A DNA stretch of 64,000 nucleotides from Bacillus sp. Marseille-Q3570 (GCF_946151055.1 NZ_CAMGYZ010000004.1:310001-374000); one strand, 5' to 3'. Shown: positions 51,026 to 60,480, numbered from the stretch's first letter. Program-made: numbers and translations. Notes: a model not told the origin generated them from the letters alone.

Positions 51026-51694
51026 GTGTGGGACAACATTAACGTTTATTTGGACATCTTAAATAAATTAATACCTGCAGGGTGGATGACGATCAAAATA
51101 TTAGTAACATCTGCAATATTGACCTATTTGATCGCTTTCATAGCCGGTCTAGGCAGAGTTTCACAGTTTTCCATCATACGGACCCTGACCATGCTTTACG
51201 TGGAATTATTCCGCGGTACCTCCTTGCTCGTGCAAATGTTCTGGATCTTCTTCGCATTACCTGCTTTTGGGGTAGAATTCTCAGCCTTCTGGGCAGGAGT
51301 TTTCGCATTGAGTCTAAACTACGGGGCCTACGCTTCCGAGGTTGTAAGAGGAGCAATCCTGGCAATTCCAAAAACACAAACTGAAGCTTCTATCGCGTTG
51401 AATATGACTCGATGGCAACGATTGAAATTGGTCATTCTACCCCAAGCATTCCGGATCATGCTCCCGGGTTTAGGGAACAACTCGATCGAGCTCCTGAAAG
51501 GAACTTCCCTTGTTTCCCTGATCACTTTAGGGGATCTAACCTATCGGGGTTTGATCATCCAAAATACGAACCTCAGTTACACGGTTCCTGTATTCGTTCT
51601 ATTATTAATACTCTATTTCATCATCGCTTTGCCACTTATCATCATTGTGCGGCGATTAGAGGCTAGAGCATCGAAAGGAGTGGCGAAGGCATGA
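51026..51694 (+). CDS. ehuC: Ectoine/hydroxyectoine ABC permease EhuC
   Basis: 222 aa, amino acid-type (HisM) permease with five membrane segments and the EAA loop (EASIALNMTRWQRLKLVILPQAFRIMLPGLGN, about 117-148). GTG at 51026 has only a weak site (GAAGG) next to it, so a slightly different start is possible. Its ATGA overlap with ehuD shows coupled translation. Confidence 0.88.
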   Translation: MWDNINVYLDILNKLIPAGWMTIKILVTSAILTYLIAFIAGLGRVSQFSIIRTLTMLYVELFRGTSLLVQMFWIFFALPAFGVEFSAFWAGVFALSLNYGAYASEVVRGAILAIPKTQTEASIALNMTRWQRLKLVILPQAFRIMLPGLGNNSIELLKGTSLVSLITLGDLTYRGLIIQNTNLSYTVPVFVLLLILYFIIALPLIIIVRRLEARASKGVAKA

Positions 51695-52362
51695 CTTGGG
51701 ATTGGGAGTTCGCAATAGAAGTTTTCCCGGAAATATTCAATGTAATCTGGCTTGTAATCGGGATAACATTAGGTGCTTATGCAGTAGCTCTGGTGTTCGG
51801 CCTGATATTGACCTTTGCACGGCGGTCCAGCTTCAAGCCTTTGTCCTGGCTTGTATATGGATTTATTGAATTCATACGAAGCACACCTCCGCTAGTCCAA
51901 CTGTTTTTTGTTTATTTTGCCTTGCCGTTGATCGGCATCTCTCTAAACAAATATGTTGCTGGAATCCTTACTCTGGGAATCCATTACAGCACATATGTGT
52001 CCGAAGTATACCGGTCTGGGATCGATTCAATTGAAAAAGGGCAATGGGAAGCTGCAAGAGCATTGAACTTTACCAAATCACAGACTTGGTTCAAAGTCAT
52101 ACTTCCTCAAGCAATTCCCCCTGTGATCCCGATGCTTGGAAACTATTTGATCATTTTATTTAAAGAAACGCCTCTTTTAATGGCTATCGGAGTAGTAGAA
52201 TTTCTACAAAAAGCATTCTTGATCGGAGCAGATCACTTTAAATATCTAGAACCATTAACCATCGTAGGATTACTATTCCTTCTGCTCAGCTATCCATCTG
52301 CTTTACTTATCAACAGGCTGGAAAAATGGTCGACTCAAGCTTACGGAAAGGGAAGCCGTTAA
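51691..52362 (+). CDS. ehuD: Ectoine/hydroxyectoine ABC permease EhuD
   Basis: 223-aa paralogue of EhuC with the same topology; EAA loop EAARALNFTKSQTWFKVILPQAIPPVIPMLGNYLIILFKETPLL (about 119-162). Forms the membrane channel with EhuC. Starts within the ehuC stop (4-nt overlap). Confidence 0.9.
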   Translation: MTWDWEFAIEVFPEIFNVIWLVIGITLGAYAVALVFGLILTFARRSSFKPLSWLVYGFIEFIRSTPPLVQLFFVYFALPLIGISLNKYVAGILTLGIHYSTYVSEVYRSGIDSIEKGQWEAARALNFTKSQTWFKVILPQAIPPVIPMLGNYLIILFKETPLLMAIGVVEFLQKAFLIGADHFKYLEPLTIVGLLFLLLSYPSALLINRLEKWSTQAYGKGSR

Positions 52363-52406
52363 AATAATACAATCTGATGAATGATTATAAGAGAAAGGAC
52401 GGACCA

Positions 52407-53195
52407 ATGACAAAAAATTCAGTTAAACAACCACTTGTAAAATACGAAAAGGTTACAAAGAAATTCGGTGATTTAGAGGTTTTAAAAGGACTGGACCTTG
52501 AGATCAATCCTGGAGAAAGAGTCGCATTAATCGGACCAAGTGGTTCAGGGAAAACCACAATCATCAGAATGTTAATGACACTGGAGGAACTTACTGACGG
52601 CGTTATAATGGTAGACGGCACACCATTATGGCATAAAGAAGTGAATGACAAGTTGGTGCCTGCTGATGAAAACCATTTACGTAAAATCCGGGGGGATATC
52701 GGGATGGTCTTCCAACAATTCAATCTATTCCCCCATATGACGATCCTGAGAAATGTAACTGAAGCTCAAATCCATGTAAAAGGTACTCCTAAGGATGAAG
52801 CTGAAAAAAGGGCGATTGATATGCTTGAGAAGGTTGGGCTAGGAGAAAAGATCGATGCTTATCCTCTTCAATTATCAGGTGGGCAACAACAGCGTGTCGC
52901 CATTGCCAGGGCAGTGGTCATGCAGCCGAAAATCATGCTGTTCGATGAAGTCACTTCTGCGTTGGATCCTGAGCTCGTAGGGGAAGTGTTACAGGTTATT
53001 AAAGAGATTGCAATAGAATCGGATATGGCCATGATTCTCGTTACACATGAAATGGATTTTGCGCGGGATGTGGCAGATCGCATCGTCTTTCTACACGATG
53101 GACTGATTGAAGAACAGGGAAGCCCACAAGAAATATTGGAAAACCCACAAAGCCCTAGACTTCAATCCTTCCTTAAGCGTTTCTTGAGCACTTAA
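52407..53195 (+). CDS. ehuA: Ectoine/hydroxyectoine ABC ATP-binding protein EhuA
   Basis: About 262 aa. Walker A GPSGSGKTT (about 42-50), Q-loop GMVFQQFNLFPHMT, signature LSGGQQQRVAIARA and Walker B IMLFDEVTSALDPEL, H-loop LVTHEMDFA: a complete polar amino acid-type ATPase. The frame opens at 52377, but AAAGGACGG lies just before ATG 52407. Energises import of the compatible solutes ectoine and hydroxyectoine for osmoprotection or nutrition. Confidence 0.9.
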   Translation: MTKNSVKQPLVKYEKVTKKFGDLEVLKGLDLEINPGERVALIGPSGSGKTTIIRMLMTLEELTDGVIMVDGTPLWHKEVNDKLVPADENHLRKIRGDIGMVFQQFNLFPHMTILRNVTEAQIHVKGTPKDEAEKRAIDMLEKVGLGEKIDAYPLQLSGGQQQRVAIARAVVMQPKIMLFDEVTSALDPELVGEVLQVIKEIAIESDMAMILVTHEMDFARDVADRIVFLHDGLIEEQGSPQEILENPQSPRLQSFLKRFLST

Positions 53196-53242
53196 TCCAT
53201 TATCCAGCTATCAAATACCGCAGACATAGCGCCATCAAAAAA

Positions 53243-53275
53243 CAAGTAGCGATGGAATATCGCTACTTGTTTTTC
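53243..53275. terminator. Bidirectional terminator between ehuA and parR
   Basis: Perfect 11-bp stem CAAGTAGCGAT/ATCGCTACTTG flanked by A-run on the left and T-run on the right; serves both convergent operons. Confidence 0.92.
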
Positions 53276-53276
53276 T

Positions 53277-53864
53277 TTACTTATTCATACTGGAGAGAAA
53301 ATCACCTAATGGATCATCATCATCTTCAACCTCTTCCTCTTGTTGAGATTGAATTTCTTTTTGCAGGTTTTCTAAGTTGATTCCATCCAGGTCGTCATCG
53401 TTTTCTACCCATTTCTGTTCTACTTTTTTATCTTTACTAGAATTGAACGCGTCTGGTTGGAAGCTGGTCAATGCAGCAGCCGCTTCATCTTCTTGTAGGT
53501 AAAGTGCTTCATCAATATCAATTGAATTGCTGTTAAGTGTTGCGAGAAGTGTCGTTGCACGCATAGGGTCATTGATCAAATGAAACAGGATACTCCCAAT
53601 CAACGCTTCTGAATGCTCGTGCTTGATCCAATTCCTCTGTGCTTTTGTCAATTGCTTCGGTAGAGGTATTGTAATCGTTTCTCTTTCATTTGCAAAGGTT
53701 TCATTCACTCCTTGCAGTACATACTGAGCTATTTTACTAGAAAAATTTCTTCTTTCAGTTTCTTTCAACCTTTGAAGTTGTTTTAAAAGATGATCCGGTG
53801 TATCTGAAGGTACACGAAACGTAATCGTCTGCCCTCGTTCAACACCTTTTTTTGAACCACTCAT
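53277..53864 (-). CDS. parR: ParR-like ribbon-helix-helix DNA-binding partner of the actin-like ATPase
   Basis: 195 aa. N-terminal RHH-like segment (ITFRVPSDTPDHLLKQLQRLKETERRNFSSKIAQYVLQGV, about 14-53) for centromere binding, a Lys/Gln-rich middle, and a very acidic tail (EEVEDDDDPLGDFLSSMNK) of the kind that contacts ParM filaments in type II partition systems. Lies 8 nt downstream of the actin-like gene on the same strand; ends at a bidirectional terminator. Name assigned by architecture and context, not by alignment. Confidence 0.7.
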   Translation of the reverse strand: MSGSKKGVERGQTITFRVPSDTPDHLLKQLQRLKETERRNFSSKIAQYVLQGVNETFANERETITIPLPKQLTKAQRNWIKHEHSEALIGSILFHLINDPMRATTLLATLNSNSIDIDEALYLQEDEAAAALTSFQPDAFNSSKDKKVEQKWVENDDDLDGINLENLQKEIQSQQEEEVEDDDDPLGDFLSSMNK

Positions 53865-53872
53865 ACAATCAC

Positions 53873-55051
53873 CTACTTAGCAGATGCAGTCGCTTTCTTT
53901 TCATCTTTCGTCTCTTTTGTGTTCTTACGGATGAAATCAGAAATCAATTTATAATAAGCGTTCGCCATCATCCAGACACTTTCGTTCTCATCCTCAAAGA
54001 ATTCGATATTGAATCCGTCCAAATTATTATTCAGCGTCTTCAAATAATCTTTAAGCACCGCAGATCCCCCACCTACAAAATAGCAAATCTCTGTTTGGGA
54101 ATTACGTTGCCAAACATTTCGCAAATAACGATATTGCTTTTTCGCAAGTTCCAAGAGGATTCGATCTGTAATGTCATGGACATTTGTCCGGCTACCTTTT
54201 ACCATGATGTGATGACGATTGTTCTTTCTAGTAATGATATCGACAACATCTCGGCGACTGTCCAGTTCTACTCCATGCTTCGTTAAAATTTCATCTCGGA
54301 TCGCTTCAAGTGATTCTGCAACACCAAGGTTGAAACCTTGTGCTTTATCATCATCCACATTCCGATTGCGAATGACTGCGATATCTGTCGAAAGACCCCC
54401 GATATCCTGAATAAGAATTTGTTTGTCGATCAACTCTTTATTAATGATGTTGAGATCATTATCCATTACTAAATTGACAAAAGCGGCGAATCCTTCAGGA
54501 TATACTTTTACTTCATCGAATTTGATATTCACTTTCAATCCTTGATAACGAGGCGTCACTAGAAATTCAACCTGGTGGACGGAACCTAACAATTGAGAAC
54601 GGTAACCGACATCTTTACCTTCTTTGACTTCCCTTAGTGGTAAGCCTGTCCCAAGCGTATAATTCGCTTCAATTACTTTTTTACTGTTATTGCTCTCTTT
54701 CTGACCATATCCCACAGCGTCTAATGCGATTGAAGCAAACAACATAATCAACGTTTGGTCTTCTTCTGACTTACTGCTTCCTGGGTCCAACTCTGTTGAG
54801 TTACTCGTTTTTGTCGCAAGATTACCCACACGATAAACTGCATTGTTTTCTTTCAGCGCTGGAGAATGGACACGGATATGTATGTTATCAATCGGGTCTT
54901 TTTCGTCCAATTCCTCAATCCCAATGACAGGACGATCTTCCATATCCCTCGCAATGACATTAGGAATGTACAAAGCATTTTCAAGTTTTCCAAAGTTCGC
55001 TTTAACTGCATCATTACCAACATCAACTGCAGCAACTCTTGATTTATTCAT
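53873..55051 (-). CDS. parM: ParM/Alp-type actin-like ATPase
   Basis: 392 aa, actin fold. Phosphate-1 motif VAAVDVGNDAVKANFG (6-21), phosphate-2 DIGGLSTD (216-223), adenosine motif FVGGGSAVLKDYL (about 325-337); the N-terminal part matches the ALP_N (actin-like protein) type. ATG at 55051 follows GAGAGGGG. A longer frame to 55249 merely translates the iteron array and is rejected. Such filaments move DNA bound by ParR. The gene sits in DNA with chromosomal housekeeping neighbours, so it may be an integrated plasmid remnant or a chromosomal segregation system. Confidence 0.85.
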   Translation of the reverse strand: MNKSRVAAVDVGNDAVKANFGKLENALYIPNVIARDMEDRPVIGIEELDEKDPIDNIHIRVHSPALKENNAVYRVGNLATKTSNSTELDPGSSKSEEDQTLIMLFASIALDAVGYGQKESNNSKKVIEANYTLGTGLPLREVKEGKDVGYRSQLLGSVHQVEFLVTPRYQGLKVNIKFDEVKVYPEGFAAFVNLVMDNDLNIINKELIDKQILIQDIGGLSTDIAVIRNRNVDDDKAQGFNLGVAESLEAIRDEILTKHGVELDSRRDVVDIITRKNNRHHIMVKGSRTNVHDITDRILLELAKKQYRYLRNVWQRNSQTEICYFVGGGSAVLKDYLKTLNNNLDGFNIEFFEDENESVWMMANAYYKLISDFIRKNTKETKDEKKATASAK

Positions 55052-55153
55052 AATAAAATTACCCCTCTCAGAGAAAGTATTTAATAGATTAAACTTATTA
55101 GACAAACGAAGAATAGTCAATGTGTCTTTTTTCGTGTTCTTTTTCGTGTACAT

Positions 55154-55267
55154 GTATACATTTTGTAAACACCTTATATAGCAGCATGTATACGGTTTTG
55201 TATACTTGTACACATTTTTGCACACTTCTTGTTTACTTTTTGTACACATGTATACACTTTTGTGTAC
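55154..55267. repeat. Five palindromic iterons, candidate parC centromere/operator
   Basis: Five near-palindromic 17-18 bp units of the form GTNTAC-NN-TTTTG-TNNAC at 55154-55170, 55188-55205, 55208-55225, 55231-55247 and 55250-55267. Starts are spaced by 34, 20, 23 and 19 bp, near two helical turns for the last four. They lie 100-215 bp upstream of parM. Confidence 0.75.
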
Positions 55268-55271
55268 ATTC

Positions 55272-55677
55272 GATTTTTCAAGTAGATTTCCCCTCTCCCC
55301 TACTCTAAATCAGACAACCTTAAATGATAGAAACTCGATTTTGTTGTGTCAGATGTTGTGATCTATTGTCATGTTAATAGGGTGCTATGAACTCGATAGA
55401 TGTAGAATAAGCTTTTTTTGAGAGAGCAGATCGTAGTTCGATTTGAAATATGCAAAAAACATGGCTTATTTGAACTATTAATAGATTTTTAAAAAGAATG
55501 GTTGAATGAATTGATGAATGGCGTACATAGATATAATAATAGGTCTATTAGATTACAAAAGAGGAAGAAGAGTTAATCGGTTTGGTATAATATTACAATT
55601 GAGTGTGTGCAAAAATAGTTGTGGACGATGTGTAGTACGGTAATGAAAGAAAACTAGACACATATAGATAGAAACCA
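55272..55677. other. Intergenic region between the iteron array and aceA terminator
   Basis: About 400 nt, A/T-rich, no convincing ORF or RNA. The parM promoter is more likely within or next to the iterons. Confidence 0.4.
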
Positions 55678-55715
55678 CAAAAAACTCCCTCCTATTTCAC
55701 TTCATAGGAGGGAGT
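55678..55715 (-). terminator. Terminator of aceA
   Basis: Perfect 12-bp stem ACTCCCTCCTAT/ATAGGAGGGAGT followed by TTTTTTGTGG on the minus strand. Confidence 0.92.
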
Positions 55716-55742
55716 AAAGGGTTGAATATTGTTGATTCTTTC

Positions 55743-57026
55743 CTAATTAGCGGATCGAAATTGATCACTTTCTGTCGAGCCTGTGAGTGCTGTCGTAGAG
55801 GAAGTACCTCCAGAAATGACCTTAGCTACTTCATCAAAGTAACCCGTCCCAACTTCACGTTGATGCCTTGTGGCTGAATATCCGTATTTTTCGCTATTGA
55901 ATTCAGCTTGTTGCAACTCAGAATATGCTGCCATTCCCCGATCTTTGTATTGTCTTGCCAATTCAAACATACTGTGATTTAAAGCATGAAATCCTGCAAG
56001 CGTAACGAATTGGAACTTATACCCCATGTGACCAAGCTCTTTCTGGAATTTAGCGATCGTAAAATCATCTAATTTAGCTTTCCAGTTGAATGAAGGCGAG
56101 CAATTGTATGCAAGCAGTTTACCTGGATATTTTTCATGAATTGCATCAGCAAATTGTCTCGCTTCTTCAAGGTTCGGTTCAGATGTTTCACACCATACCA
56201 AGTCTGCATAAGGTGCATACGATAGTCCTCTTGCAATTGCTTGATCAATGCCTGCGTTTGTGCGGAAGAACCCTTCTGGTGTGCGTTCACCGGTGATGAA
56301 TTCTGCATCTACCGGGTCGATATCACTAGTGATAAGATCTGCGGCGTTCGCATCTGTACGAGCGACAATAATCGTCGGTACCCCCATGACATCTGCTGCG
56401 AAGCGCGCAGAAATCAAGTTGCGGACGGAAGTTTGGGTTGGAAGCAATACTTTCCCTCCTAAATGCCCGCATTTTTTCTCAGAAGATAATTGATCCTCGA
56501 AGTGAACACCAGCAGCTCCTGCTTCAATCATGCTCTTCATTAGTTCAAATACATTCAATTGGCCACCGAATCCAGCCTCAGCATCTGCTACAATCGGAGC
56601 AAACCAATCAATGTCATCTGCACCTTCCATACACTGAATCTGATCTGCACGTTGCAGGGTCTGGTTGATCCGTTTTACAACCTGCGGAACACTATTGGCT
56701 GGATAGAGACTTTGGTCAGGATACATATTACCAGATAAGTTTGCGTCTGCAGCAACTTGCCACCCGCTTAAGTAAATTGCCTTCAAGCCTGCCTTAACCT
56801 GTTGCATAGCCTGGTTCCCTGTCAAAGCACCAAGTGCATTGATATATCCATCTGTATTAAGTAGTTTCCAAAGCTTTTCAGAACCATGTCTTGCTAGTGT
56901 ATGTTCAATCTCAATCGAGCCTCTTAAACGTACTACATCTTCAGCTGTATAGGGTCTCGTAACACCTTTCCACCGTTCATTATTCTTCCAATCATATTCT
57001 AATTGTTCGATCTTTTCTTTAGTCAA
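55743..57026 (-). CDS. aceA: Isocitrate lyase
   Basis: 427-aa glyoxylate-shunt enzyme splitting isocitrate to succinate and glyoxylate. The active-site loop KKCGHLGGK is at 184-192 (Cys186 catalytic), preceded by [14 protein letters not shown] (Mg2+ site). Length matches the bacterial short form. TTG start, 7 nt after AGGGAGG. Malate synthase is not adjacent. It implies growth on acetate or fatty acids; the shunt is absent from B. subtilis but known in other bacilli. Its promoter lies in 57030-57165. Confidence 0.96.
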   Translation of the reverse strand: MTKEKIEQLEYDWKNNERWKGVTRPYTAEDVVRLRGSIEIEHTLARHGSEKLWKLLNTDGYINALGALTGNQAMQQVKAGLKAIYLSGWQVAADANLSGNMYPDQSLYPANSVPQVVKRINQTLQRADQIQCMEGADDIDWFAPIVADAEAGFGGQLNVFELMKSMIEAGAAGVHFEDQLSSEKKCGHLGGKVLLPTQTSVRNLISARFAADVMGVPTIIVARTDANAADLITSDIDPVDAEFITGERTPEGFFRTNAGIDQAIARGLSYAPYADLVWCETSEPNLEEARQFADAIHEKYPGKLLAYNCSPSFNWKAKLDDFTIAKFQKELGHMGYKFQFVTLAGFHALNHSMFELARQYKDRGMAAYSELQQAEFNSEKYGYSATRHQREVGTGYFDEVAKVISGGTSSTTALTGSTESDQFRSAN

Positions 57027-57168
57027 TGTTATATCCTCCCTTATCTCATATGTTTCCTACAAGAAATCAGCCTCTTAACTTCATGGAATCGGCCTCCATT
57101 TATTCCCATTCCGTCCAAACCATTAAGTATTCAACAGAAATAGAAAGGACGAGGTCCCCCTCATCCCT

Positions 57169-57306
57169 CTATTCTGCTTTCTTAGACAAGCAGTGCTCAC
57201 ACTCCATGAAATAGGACTCAGCCTGTTCCACAATCGTCTGTCCACATTCAGGACATTTTTTCTTCGGCAAGTTTTTGAAAAATTGAACAGGATTTTCTAA
57301 AGCCAT
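57169..57306 (-). CDS. yhfH: YhfH-like small zinc-ribbon protein
   Basis: 45-aa protein with two CxxC pairs, CPEC (18-21) and CEHC (36-39), preceded by NPVQFFKNLPKKK and followed by LSKKAE. This is the YhfH family of very small Bacillus proteins, function unknown. AAAGGAGGAATTACAA precedes the ATG at 57306. Shorter than 60 codons. It lies upstream of aceA on the same strand, about 140 nt away. Confidence 0.75.
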   Translation of the reverse strand: MALENPVQFFKNLPKKKCPECGQTIVEQAESYFMECEHCLSKKAE

Positions 57307-57348
57307 TTGTAATTCCTCCTTTTTTGTTTAAAATCTTCATTCTTTTTT

Positions 57349-57562
57349 CTGTTATAGTACAGTATACATAAGTCATGTGTTTTTGTGTACCCATTTTTTG
57401 ATTTTTTTGAAATTTATTTATTATATGGGCTATAAACCTTGTAATATAGGCGTTTTTTTGTTTTTAAAATTTTTATAAAGGACTTATTCTGTTATATTAC
57501 AGGGTCTTGGTATTTACAAATGACCATGAAAAAAACTTCATTAAGGAGCTGTTATATGACAA
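57349..57562. promoter_or_regulatory. CTGTTATA-type dyads between yhfH and the monooxygenase gene
   Basis: CTGTTATAGTACAG at 57349-57362, CTGTTATATTACAG at 57489-57502 and the degenerate CTGTTATATGACAA at 57549-57562. The first two share the dyad CTGT-N6-ACAG and suggest sites for an unidentified regulator. The rest of 57307-57694 is A/T-rich without an ORF. Confidence 0.4.
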
Positions 57563-57694
57563 TATTACAAAAATCATTCCTTGTGATATTCATAATAAAT
57601 ATGGGCACCTGTAAATACAGGCATACTTTTTTATAATTGTACTTATTATTGATAAGATTATTGAGTAACTATATAAAAGAAAGAAGATGAGCGC

Positions 57695-58711
57695 ATGTCA
57701 TCAGAACAAACATTAGCAAGTATTCCAGTTTCGGTATTGGATCTTTCTCCTATCTTAGCTGGTGGTACCCCCTCTGACTCTTTTCAAAATACAGTAGATT
57801 TAGCACAACACGCGGAAAAGTGGGGGTATAAACGGTATTGGCTGGCAGAACATCACAATATGCCAGCAATAGCGAGTTCTGCTACCTCTGTAGTCATAGG
57901 TCATGTTGCAGCACACACTTCTTCGATACGTGTAGGCTCTGGAGGGATCATGCTGCCGAATCATGCACCACTTGTTATTGCAGAGCAATTCGGAACTCTA
58001 GAAACATTATTTCCTCGAAGGATTGATCTAGGTCTAGGAAGGGCGCCTGGAACTGATCAAAGAACCGCATTTGCACTAAGACGACATCACAAAGAGGATG
58101 CTCAAGACTTTCCAGAGCAGTTAGAAGAACTCCGCAGCTACTTCGACCCATCCAGAACTAGTGAAAACATGAAAGTACGAGCTTATCCTGGTGAAGGATT
58201 GGACGTTCCAATCTGGTTATTAGGGTCCAGTGGTTTCAGTGCTGAATTGGCTGCACGTGAAGGATTACCATTCGCTTTTGCCAGCCATTTTTCACCCAAC
58301 AACACGCTTCCTGCACTAGAGGTATATCGTAACTATTTCGAACCATCCGATGTGCTTAAGGAACCTTATGCAATGGTGGGTGTCAATGTGATCGCAGCAG
58401 ATACGGATGAAGAGGCACAATGGTTGGCAACATCATTACAGCAACAATTTTTAAATTTGATCCGAAACAGGTTAGGTCCACTTCAGCCTCCTGTGGAAAG
58501 CATGGAAGGAAGATGGACTGAATATGAAAAGGCAGCATTGCAACAACAATTGGGAGGCTCCATCATCGGAAGCCCGGAAACTGTAAAAGAAAAGCTTAAG
58601 AGGTTTATTGAGGAAACGAATGCAGACGAACTGATCGTCGCTTCGCAGATCTATGATCATAAAGCACGGTTACATTCATACGAAATTCTCTCAGATATAA
58701 TGAATGCCTAA
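57695..58711 (+). CDS. Luciferase-like (LLM class) flavin-dependent monooxygenase
   Basis: 338-aa TIM-barrel oxidoreductase: [63 protein letters not shown] (about 8-70), [41 protein letters not shown] (about 76-116), and the late [37 protein letters not shown]. This is the MsnO8 / alkanal-monooxygenase-like subgroup, using reduced flavin; the substrate is unknown. Comparable B. subtilis genes are yvbT and yceB. Its stop codon is the first base block of a dispersed repeat copy. Confidence 0.88.
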   Translation: MSSEQTLASIPVSVLDLSPILAGGTPSDSFQNTVDLAQHAEKWGYKRYWLAEHHNMPAIASSATSVVIGHVAAHTSSIRVGSGGIMLPNHAPLVIAEQFGTLETLFPRRIDLGLGRAPGTDQRTAFALRRHHKEDAQDFPEQLEELRSYFDPSRTSENMKVRAYPGEGLDVPIWLLGSSGFSAELAAREGLPFAFASHFSPNNTLPALEVYRNYFEPSDVLKEPYAMVGVNVIAADTDEEAQWLATSLQQQFLNLIRNRLGPLQPPVESMEGRWTEYEKAALQQQLGGSIIGSPETVKEKLKRFIEETNADELIVASQIYDHKARLHSYEILSDIMNA

Positions 58712-58770
58712 AGAAAACCTGGCACAGCCTTGCTTTAGCGCAGGCTGAGCCTTAGTTGCCCTTATATTGT
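58709..58770 (+). repeat. Dispersed AACCTGGC...CCTTAGTTGC element, copy C
   Basis: TAAAGAAAACCTGGCA...GGCTGAGCCTTAGTTGCCCTTATA matches copies at 15949-16008 and 39204-39265. It begins at the stop codon of the monooxygenase gene. Confidence 0.7.
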
Positions 58771-58839
58771 AGAGGGTGGGACAAATCTTTAACTGCCAAC
58801 AGAAAAGACGAAACAATAGAATAGAATGGAAAAAACGAT

Positions 58840-58985
58840 AGACGAAAAGCGTAGTAACATCCGTAGACTCCTGCGGGGACAGCACGAGTCGAAGACCCCG
58901 GAAGAAAGTGGTCTGTGCTTTCTGAGGAGGCTGAGGCCGTGCCCGCGGAAAGCGAAGGATGTTGACGAAGCGGAACCTTCATTTA
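58840..58985 (+). repeat. GC-rich Bacillaceae-type intergenic repeat, copy 2
   Basis: CCGTAGACTCCTGCGGGGACAG at the left, GAGGAGGCTGAGGCCGTGCC and CGCGGAAAGCGAAGGATGTTG at the right. Complementary sub-blocks inside suggest a folded RNA or DNA. Shares its terminal block with 16016-16345 in the opposite orientation. Confidence 0.65.
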
Positions 58986-58996
58986 TTACTACTGAA

Positions 58997-59025
58997 GAAA
59001 ACCCGGACAAATTGTTCGGGTTTTC
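58997..59025 (+). terminator. Terminator directly downstream of the GC-rich repeat
   Basis: 12-bp stem GAAAACCCGGAC/GTTCGGGTTTTC (one G-T pair), then TATTG. It may end the monooxygenase transcript or an RNA read from the repeat. Confidence 0.65.
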
Positions 59026-59070
59026 TATTGAACAAAGTTCACTTGTCCTAGCATCTTTAAAAGTAATAGT

Positions 59071-59113
59071 AAAGAGCCATTTGAATTTATTTTTCAACAT
59101 GGCTCTTTTTTTT
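59071..59113. terminator. Bidirectional terminator before the convergent M20 peptidase gene
   Basis: Perfect 10-bp stem AAAGAGCCAT/ATGGCTCTTT followed by more T. Confidence 0.8.
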
Positions 59114-59127
59114 GGTTCAATTCCACC

Positions 59128-60480
59128 TCAACCTAATGATTTTAAATAATGACAGACGGTTTCTATTCCAAGCGTAAAGTTTTCCAAATGGAAATGCTCG
59201 TTTGGCGCATGGAGGTTTTCGGATGGTAAACCAAAACCCATCAGCACAACTGGAGCATCCAGTACTGTTGAAAATACCTCTACTATCGGAATCGAGCCCC
59301 CTTCTTTCGGAAACAGAGGTTGTACACCATAAACCGTTTCATATGCATCTGCCGCTTTTTGTATCATCGGATTCTTGGAGTCTAGTATGACTGGTGCAGC
59401 CTGGATAGATTGTTTCAATAGAACCTTTGTTCCTGCAGGTTTATGTGCCGCCACATGTTGTTCAACCTTTTCAAAAACGGTTTGCGGATCTTGTTCCCCA
59501 ACAAGACGGCAGCTGATTTTTGCACTCGCCTCACACGGTACAATCGTTTTGATCCCTTCTCCCTGAAATCCAGCAGTAATCCCGTTTATTTCAAGGGTTG
59601 GCCGGATTCCGGTTTGTTCAAGGAAATTAAACCCTTCTTCACCAAACAACACTTCTAATCCTAATTCTTGCTTTGTCTTAACTTCGTTGAAAGGAATTGC
59701 AGCCACTTCCTCCTTCAATTCTTCCGTGGGATCGGGTACCCCTTCATAAAATCCCTCAACGGCAACTTTTCCATTTCGTTCGTGTAAAGAGTCTAATAGT
59801 CGAACGAGATTATGTGCAGCATTGGGAACCCCTCCACCATATACACCGGAATGAAGATCGGAGTTTGCTGTTTTCACGAAAAGTTCCATAGCCAGCGCCC
59901 CTCTAAGAGACGTACAGATCGCTGGTTGTCCTCTTTCAATGAATGAAGTATCAGAAATAAGCACTGCATCACAAGACAGCTTATCTGTATGTTGTTTTAT
60001 GAAAGGGGGCAGATTCGGACTTGCCTGCTCCTCTTCCCCTTCGATGCAAAGCTTTACATTGACGGGGAGTTTCCCGTCTTCATCCATCAACGTTTCAAGT
60101 GCTTTTACATGAATGAAAAGCTGGCCTTTATCGTCTGTGGCCCCTCTTGCAAAAAGCTTGTCGTCTCTCACTTCAGGTTCAAACGGAGGTGAATCCCATA
60201 ATTCTAACGGATCCGCCGGTTGAACATCATAATGTCCATATATCAATACAGTCGGCTTATCAACCGCGTGCAGCCAGTCTGCGTAGACAATTGGATGTCC
60301 AGCAGTTTCTATCGTTTCGATGTTTTCCATACCGATCTCTTCAAGTGATGCAGCCAGCCACTCTGCAGCCTTTCGCACATCCCCTTTATGCTCAGGAAGC
60401 GTCGAAATACTAGGTATCTTTAAAAATTCTTTCAATTGTTCGATATATGCCGTGTTATGGATCAACTTAGAATCTTTCAA
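59128..60480 (-). CDS. M20 family metallo-dipeptidase
   Basis: 450-aa cytosolic di-zinc peptidase. Metal ligands: His83 (YGHYDVQP, with Asp85), bridging Asp116 (GATDDKGQ), catalytic Glu149-Glu150 (EGEEEQAS), Asp in LISDTSF and the late His in NEHFHLENF. A lid domain lies about residues 190-350. This is the DapE/CNDP-like dipeptidase group; substrates are probably dipeptides. TTG start, 8 nt after GGAGG. Monocistronic. Confidence 0.9.
   Translation of the reverse strand: MKDSKLIHNTAYIEQLKEFLKIPSISTLPEHKGDVRKAAEWLAASLEEIGMENIETIETAGHPIVYADWLHAVDKPTVLIYGHYDVQPADPLELWDSPPFEPEVRDDKLFARGATDDKGQLFIHVKALETLMDEDGKLPVNVKLCIEGEEEQASPNLPPFIKQHTDKLSCDAVLISDTSFIERGQPAICTSLRGALAMELFVKTANSDLHSGVYGGGVPNAAHNLVRLLDSLHERNGKVAVEGFYEGVPDPTEELKEEVAAIPFNEVKTKQELGLEVLFGEEGFNFLEQTGIRPTLEINGITAGFQGEGIKTIVPCEASAKISCRLVGEQDPQTVFEKVEQHVAAHKPAGTKVLLKQSIQAAPVILDSKNPMIQKAADAYETVYGVQPLFPKEGGSIPIVEVFSTVLDAPVVLMGFGLPSENLHAPNEHFHLENFTLGIETVCHYLKSLG

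Noticed and set aside
55052-55249. N-terminal extension of the ParM-like frame upstream of the ATG at 55051
   Set aside because: It merely translates the iteron array (Cys/Tyr/Lys-rich peptide) and the good ribosome site is at 55051.
53277-55267. Window as plasmid DNA because of the partition genes
   Set aside because: Terminal oxidase, heme, rRNA methyltransferase and isocitrate lyase genes argue for a chromosome; no replication initiator was seen.
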